DNA of 9,081 nucleotides from assembly GCA_013824045.1 (NCBI GenBank), contig PNND01000057.1, forward strand, positions 1 to 9,081, given 5' to 3'. Shown piece by piece: positions 5,891 through 9,081 of this stretch. The translations under genes and the position numbers were made by a program. The notes under the pieces are model-generated. The model saw only the letters and a program-made list of their open reading frames with translations, was not told the origin of the DNA and made no database searches. Position 1 is the stretch's first letter, and the number at the start of each line of letters is the position of its first letter. The DNA is from Rhodobacter sp. (GTDB taxonomy: Bacteria; Pseudomonadota; Alphaproteobacteria; Rhodobacterales; Rhodobacteraceae).

Positions 5891-6232
5891 TCACTCCTTC
5901 TCCATCGTGCATTGCAGCGGGTGCTGATGGCGGCGCGCGAAATCCATCACCTGCGCCACCTTCGTCTCGGCCACCTCGAAGGAAAACACCCCCACCACCG
6001 CAAGCCCCTTTTTGTGGACCGTCAGCATGATGTCGAAGGCCTGCGCATGGCTCAGCCCAAAGAACCGCTCAAGCACATGCACCACGAATTCCATCGGCGT
6101 GTAATCATCATTCAGCAACATCACCTTGTACAAAGGCGGGCGCTGCGTCTTGGACTTCGTCTTGGTCAAAAGACCCGAGTCGTTCCCCGGTCCCTCAGGG
6201 GTGCCAGACAGGATGATGGGGCTCAGGCTCAC
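5891..6232 (-). CDS. clpS: ATP-dependent Clp protease adaptor ClpS
   Basis: ClpS binds proteins with destabilising N-terminal residues and delivers them to ClpA/ClpP for degradation in the cytoplasm. The product from the chosen start is 113 residues, normal for the family. It has a flexible basic N-end ([11 protein letters not shown]), the core [20 protein letters not shown] with the N-degron pocket residues N41, D42 and D43, the VHKKG segment with H73, and the conserved C-terminal helix [26 protein letters not shown] chose GTG at 6232, with CGGAG about 10 bases upstream. The only in-frame ATG upstream (6355) would add 41 residues unlike any ClpS and would lie before a likely -10 box at 6289-6294. 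The gene is divergent from the HAD gene and has its own terminator. No clpA is in the window. The start is less certain than the identity. Confidence 0.93.
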   Translation of the reverse strand: MSLSPIILSGTPEGPGNDSGLLTKTKSKTQRPPLYKVMLLNDDYTPMEFVVHVLERFFGLSHAQAFDIMLTVHKKGLAVVGVFSFEVAETKVAQVMDFARRHQHPLQCTMEKE

Positions 6233-6288
6233 TTGACGCTGACTCCGGGTAAAGGATTGGGGGATTCGCGATAACGAACGTACGCAAC

Positions 6289-6296
6289 AGTATAAT
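6289..6296. promoter_or_regulatory. Overlapping divergent -10 elements between clpS and the HAD gene
   Basis: On the minus strand 6289-6294 reads TATACT, and on the plus strand 6291-6296 reads TATAAT, a perfect -10. The two overlap by four bases in the clpS/HAD divergent gap. The minus element would start clpS transcription near 6282, about 50 bases before the GTG. The plus element would give the HAD gene a leader of about 100 bases. Neither has a good TTGACA-like -35 at 16-18 bases: the minus strand shows CTTTTC at 17, and the plus strand shows GCGATA. Activity is therefore a guess. Confidence 0.35.
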
Positions 6297-6400
6297 CCAT
6301 TCGCGCGCTTGGAAAAGGGGGCCGCCCGCGCCGCGCAGCCAATGCTTGCACCCAACCCCGTCCCACGGCATCACAGCATGGCGAACAGGGAACACCCGCA

Positions 6401-7108
6401 ATGCCGAAAGACCGCCGCATAACCACCATCGGCTTCGATGCCGACGATACCCTCTGGCAGAACGAATCCTTCTTCCGCCTGACGCAAGACCGTTTCACCG
6501 CGCTGCTTGCCGATTACGCCGACCCCGATCATCTGCATGACCGCCTTCTCGCCGCAGAACGCCGCAACCTCGGCCATTACGGCTTTGGCGTCAAAGGCTT
6601 CACCCTGTCCATGATCGAAACGGCCATTGAGGTGACCGAAGGCCGCGTTCCCGCCGCCGTCATCGCCGATCTCATCGCCGCCGGGCGCGAGATGCTGGAA
6701 CATCCCATCGAGCTTCTCCCCCATGCCCGCGACGCGGTCGAGGCGCTGGCGGATACCCACCGCGTCCTGCTGATCACCAAGGGCGACCTGTTGGATCAGG
6801 AGCGCAAACTCGCCCAATCCGGCCTTGGCGATCTGTTCCACGGGGTCGAGATTGTGTCGCACAAGACCGCCCCCGCCTATGCCACGATCTTCACCCGCCA
6901 CGGCCAAGGCCCGGACCGTGCGCTCATGGTGGGCAACTCGCTCAAGTCCGATGTCATCCCTGTGATCGAGGCGGGCGGCTTCGGCGTCCACGTCCCCCAC
7001 GGCCTGACTTGGGCGCTGGAACATGCCGATCCCCCCAGCGATCACCCCCGTTTTGCGGCGCTGGATCATCTTGGCCTTCTCCCCGATCTGGTATCCAACC
7101 TCGGCTGA
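6401..7108 (+). CDS. HAD-superfamily hydrolase (probable small-molecule phosphatase)
   Basis: The 235-residue product has all four HAD motifs in order. Motif I is FDADDTLW, with nucleophile D13 and acid/base D15 in DxDxT. A helical C1-type cap spans about 20-100. Motif II is LLITKGD with T126. Motif III is K155 in SHKTAPAY. Motif IV is GNSLKSD (178-184), with D184 likely binding Mg2+. HAD proteins form a phospho-aspartate and hydrolyse phosphate esters, and the cap size suggests a small substrate. The exact substrate cannot be read from sequence. The Trp after motif I and the GNSLKSDV motif recall YjjG/YigB-like house-cleaning phosphatases. ATG at 6401 has CAGGGAA with about 8 bases spacing. 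There is no signal peptide, so it is cytoplasmic. It is followed by 179 bases without a gene. Confidence 0.92.
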   Translation: MPKDRRITTIGFDADDTLWQNESFFRLTQDRFTALLADYADPDHLHDRLLAAERRNLGHYGFGVKGFTLSMIETAIEVTEGRVPAAVIADLIAAGREMLEHPIELLPHARDAVEALADTHRVLLITKGDLLDQERKLAQSGLGDLFHGVEIVSHKTAPAYATIFTRHGQGPDRALMVGNSLKSDVIPVIEAGGFGVHVPHGLTWALEHADPPSDHPRFAALDHLGLLPDLVSNLG

Positions 7109-7287
7109 CACACCAAACCTAGCGGCCCCTCACAACACCCGGCAGGTTTGCAACACCTCAGCTACACCATGAAAGCCATTGAAATTCAGGGGTTTTCCGG
7201 AAGAAACCCATGTGCTAGCCTTTCGGTCAGCAGATAAGTCCCACAAAAAACCGGGGCAACCTGAGGCAGGCACAAGGAACCAGCGAC
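7109..7287. other. Gap between HAD and carboxypeptidase genes, no gene seen
   Basis: This 179-base stretch is visibly richer in A/T than the genes around it and should hold the carboxypeptidase promoter. I found no -35/-10 pair with good spacing. TTTTCC (7193-7198) and TAGCCT (7216-7221) are 17 apart but match poorly. GGGTTT (7190-7195) and AAACCC (7204-7209) can form a 6-bp hairpin around an 8-nt loop without a T-run. The end of the gap carries AAGGAA (7274-7279), the ribosome site for the next gene. Confidence 0.5.
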
Positions 7288-8973
7288 GTGGCATCGCTCA
7301 TGGGGCATTACGCCCGATTTCTTACATTCATGGCCCTCGCGGCCTTCACCGCACTCCTCGCCGCGTCACCGCTGCGCGCAGCCCCTTATGCCTCGATCGT
7401 GATCGACGCGCGCACCGGCGAAGTGCTCTATTCCGAAAACGCCGATACCCGCCTGCACCCCGCCTCGCTGACCAAAATGATGACCCTCTACATCGCGTTT
7501 GAGGAGATTCAGCGCGGCAACATCTCGCTAGATACGATGGTCACCATCTCCAAGCACGCCGCCGCCCAGCCCCCCTCGCGGCTTGGTCTGCGGTCGGGGC
7601 AAAAGATCTCGCTGCGCAACCTGATCCGCGCCGCCGCCATCAAATCCGCCAATGACGCCGCCACCGCCATCGGCGAGGCGATCAGCGGCAACGAAGCCGA
7701 TTTCGCTCGCCGCATGACCCGTACCGCCAAGGCGCTGGGTATGTCGAACACCACCTTTAAGAACGCCCATGGCCTGACCCAATCAGGCCACCTGTCCACC
7801 GCGCGCGACATGACGATCCTTGGTCGGCATCTGTTCTATGACTATCCGCAATACTACAACCTGTTCTCCCGCCGCTCGGTCGATGCGGGGCTGGCCACGG
7901 TGAACAACACCAACCGCCGCTTCCTTGATGCCTATGAAGGCGCGGATGGGATCAAGACGGGCTACACCGTCGCCGCTGGCTTCAACCTTACCGCATCGGC
8001 GGATCGCGGCGGCAAGCGGCTGATTGCAACCATCTTCGGCGGCAAATCTACCGCCGACCGCAATGCCAAAATGATGAAACTGCTCGATGTTGGCTTCGGC
8101 AAGGCGCCGCGCAACGCGCCGGTGAACCCGCCGGCCGCGCCCAGCTATCAGGGTGGCGAAGAGATGCTCGTCGCCGATACCGATCTTCCCGTCACCGCCG
8201 ATGGCGCGGGCAAGACTGTCCGCGCCTCCATGCAGATCACCAGATCGCTGCGCCCGCAGCCCCGCCCGGGCGCGGCCAGCACGCCCCCCGAAACCGTGGT
8301 CGCCACGGCCGAGGCGGTGGATGCCATGCAATCGGGCATCGAAGGCGCGCTCGCCGCCGCCCTCGCCCCGGAAGACAGCCTTGAGGCGCAGGCCGCCGAA
8401 CTGGCACAGGCCGCAGCACCCGCCGCTGCCCTCGCTGTCGATGATGTGGAACTCGCCTCTGCCGGCACCAGCGCCAACGATGCCCTGCCTGATGCCGAAG
8501 CCCTCGCCGCCGCGCTTGCCCCCCTGCCCGAAGGCACCGCGACCGAAACCATGGCCCAAGCCGCGCCATCAGAGCCGGAACCCGAAATCATCCCCTTCCA
8601 GGTCGTCTCCGCCGCAGGCGTGGCTGTTTCGCCCCGCCCGCAAAAGCGTAACGCTCCGATCTTTGACGATGTCAGCGCCCCTACCACCACCGACCTGCCT
8701 GCAGAGCCGGAGGTGATCCTGTCCGTCTCCACCTCGGGTGACAGGCATTGGGGCGTGAATGTCGGCCGCTTCGGTTCCAGCTTTGATGCGGAGCGCGCCC
8801 TGCTGCGCACGCAACTGGCGGAAAGCGCCACGCTGAACGGTTCCTTGCGCAAGGTGATGCCGCGCAGCGGCGGGTTCGACGCCACCTTCGTCGGGCTGAC
8901 GCAGGATCAGGCCGATCTCGCCTGCCGCCGCCTGCAGGCCCGCGCGATCCAGTGCTTCACGATGGGGCCGTAG
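7288..8973 (+). CDS. D-alanyl-D-alanine carboxypeptidase (penicillin-binding protein) with C-terminal SPOR domain
   Basis: This is a periplasmic serine DD-carboxypeptidase that trims the terminal D-Ala of peptidoglycan stem peptides. The 561-residue precursor has a signal peptide (hydrophobic core about 11-25, likely cleaved after LRA at 31). The peptidase S11 domain (about 33-270) has SLTK (S60 nucleophile, K63), SAN (S120-N122) and KTG (K223-G225), the full penicillin-binding triad. A long Ala/Pro/Glu-rich low-complexity linker follows (about 275-480). A SPOR-type domain ends the protein (about 486-561, HWGVNVGRFGS... to IQCFTMGP). SPOR domains bind glycan strands stripped of peptides at the division site, so septal recruitment is likely. 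GTG at 7288 has AAGGAA 8 bases upstream. The in-frame ATG at 7300 would be 20 bases away, so GTG is preferred. The family is usually about 390-400 residues without the extension. Confidence 0.94.
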   Translation: MASLMGHYARFLTFMALAAFTALLAASPLRAAPYASIVIDARTGEVLYSENADTRLHPASLTKMMTLYIAFEEIQRGNISLDTMVTISKHAAAQPPSRLGLRSGQKISLRNLIRAAAIKSANDAATAIGEAISGNEADFARRMTRTAKALGMSNTTFKNAHGLTQSGHLSTARDMTILGRHLFYDYPQYYNLFSRRSVDAGLATVNNTNRRFLDAYEGADGIKTGYTVAAGFNLTASADRGGKRLIATIFGGKSTADRNAKMMKLLDVGFGKAPRNAPVNPPAAPSYQGGEEMLVADTDLPVTADGAGKTVRASMQITRSLRPQPRPGAASTPPETVVATAEAVDAMQSGIEGALAAALAPEDSLEAQAAELAQAAAPAAALAVDDVELASAGTSANDALPDAEALAAALAPLPEGTATETMAQAAPSEPEPEIIPFQVVSAAGVAVSPRPQKRNAPIFDDVSAPTTTDLPAEPEVILSVSTSGDRHWGVNVGRFGSSFDAERALLRTQLAESATLNGSLRKVMPRSGGFDATFVGLTQDQADLACRRLQARAIQCFTMGP

Positions 8974-8992
8974 CGGCCGCCTTCCCGCATCC

Positions 8993-9013
8993 AAAAATCT
9001 TGAAAGATTTTTT
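8993..9013. terminator. AT-rich hairpin terminator after the carboxypeptidase gene
   Basis: AAAAATCT (8993-9000) and AGATTTTT (9005-9012) pair perfectly around TGAA, and a further T follows. On the plus strand it ends in six Ts about 20 bases after the carboxypeptidase stop. On the minus strand it ends in five Ts, so it could serve both convergent genes. The stem is weak because it is mostly A-T, unlike a classic GC-rich terminator stem. Confidence 0.55.
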
Positions 9014-9014
9014 C

Positions 9015-9032
9015 CTGCGCCCCTAGGCGCAG
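9015..9032. repeat. Second hairpin of the convergent junction
   Basis: CTGCGCC (9015-9021) and GGCGCAG (9026-9032) pair perfectly around CCTA, two bases after the AT-rich hairpin and one base before the stop codon of the gene on the other strand. On the minus strand it is followed by G and then six As rather than Ts. On that strand it therefore precedes the AT hairpin and could act with it as a two-part terminator for the incoming gene. Confidence 0.6.
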
Positions 9033-9033
9033 A

Positions 9034-9081
9034 TCACGGCTTGGGATGATCGTCCCATTCCTTGGTCAGGATGCGGTTCGC
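9034..9081 (-). CDS. C-terminal 15 codons of a convergent gene (rest outside window)
   Basis: On the minus strand the frame entering from the right edge reads ANRILTKEWDDHPKP and then TGA (complement of 9034-9036). A charged, codon-biased tail like this, a stop placed just before a hairpin pair, and a convergent neighbour suggest the true end of a gene. The fragment is too short to assign a family. Confidence 0.45.
   Translation of the reverse strand, partial: ANRILTKEWDDHPKP

Noticed and set aside
4617..5927. A 436-codon open frame on the plus strand opposite the methyltransferase gene
   Set aside because: It is antisense to a gene with clear motifs, and its Arg/His/Pro-rich composition is typical of the antisense frame of GC-rich DNA. 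It also runs through the hairpin array.
6241..6267. Two GANTC (CcrM methylation) sites close together (GACTC at 6241, GATTC at 6263) before clpS
   Set aside because: GANTC also occurs elsewhere in the window, including inside genes, so two in this gap are not notable. No CtrA-type TTAA-N7-TTAA site accompanies them.
6401..7108. HAD motif IV reads GNSLKSD instead of GDxxxD, considered as a lost metal ligand
   Set aside because: The final Asp is present, and I recall GNSxxSD as common in related HAD phosphatases, so it is probably a normal variant.
7169..7237. A 22-codon frame starting MKAIEIQGFSG, reminiscent of the start of medium-chain dehydrogenases
   Set aside because: It has no Shine-Dalgarno and stops after 22 codons. 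No homologous continuation is visible in other frames, so it is likely chance.
7783..8559. Minus-strand open frame opposite the carboxypeptidase, Gly/Arg-rich
   Set aside because: It is the antisense of the catalytic domain and the repetitive Ala codons of the linker. It has no ribosome site or motif.

Overview
The window looks like chromosomal core DNA from an alphaproteobacterium of the Rhodobacterales (Rhodobacter/Roseobacter-like). The reasons are high GC content with C or G strongly preferred at third codon positions, the protein sequences of hemE, hemF, clpS and a SPOR-type D-Ala-D-Ala carboxypeptidase, and short AT-rich hairpins between genes. I see no transposase, integrase, phage gene, CRISPR array, tRNA or rRNA. 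No gap between genes exceeds 200 bases.

Layout. Positions 1-414 hold the 3' end of hemE (uroporphyrinogen decarboxylase). One base later an EamA/DMT-type permease starts on the same strand (416-1318). A minus-strand cluster faces it: hemF (2513-3373, aerobic coproporphyrinogen III oxidase), then a small acidic protein with a possible Imm10-like pattern (2126-2473), then an unrecognised 254-residue protein (1329-2093). HemE makes the substrate of HemF, so two consecutive steps of haem/chlorophyll precursor synthesis lie about 2 kb apart. Divergent from hemF is a small cysteine-containing lipoprotein (3492-3887) with a good promoter. It meets tail-to-tail an SDR-family protein (3888-4694) that lacks the catalytic lysine. 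The SDR follows an RsmC-like methyltransferase (4707-5693), probably in one transcript.

The gap between the methyltransferase and clpS contains the most striking structure in the window. Five perfect hairpins, each with a 9-10 bp stem and a 3-nt loop, sit back to back with 2-3 nt spacers (5751-5869). The middle one is a textbook intrinsic terminator for clpS. clpS (5891-6232, minus, GTG start) is divergent from a HAD hydrolase (6401-7108, plus). Next come a secreted penicillin-binding-type D-Ala-D-Ala carboxypeptidase with a long Ala-rich linker and a C-terminal SPOR domain (7288-8973), a paired-hairpin terminator, and 15 codons of the end of a convergent gene at the right edge.

Most of the window is ordinary housekeeping DNA. 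The observations worth a second look are the phased five-hairpin array, the SDR that has lost its YxxxK lysine and NNAG motif, and the two poorly characterised genes behind hemF. I do not see evidence for a new defence or mobile system.
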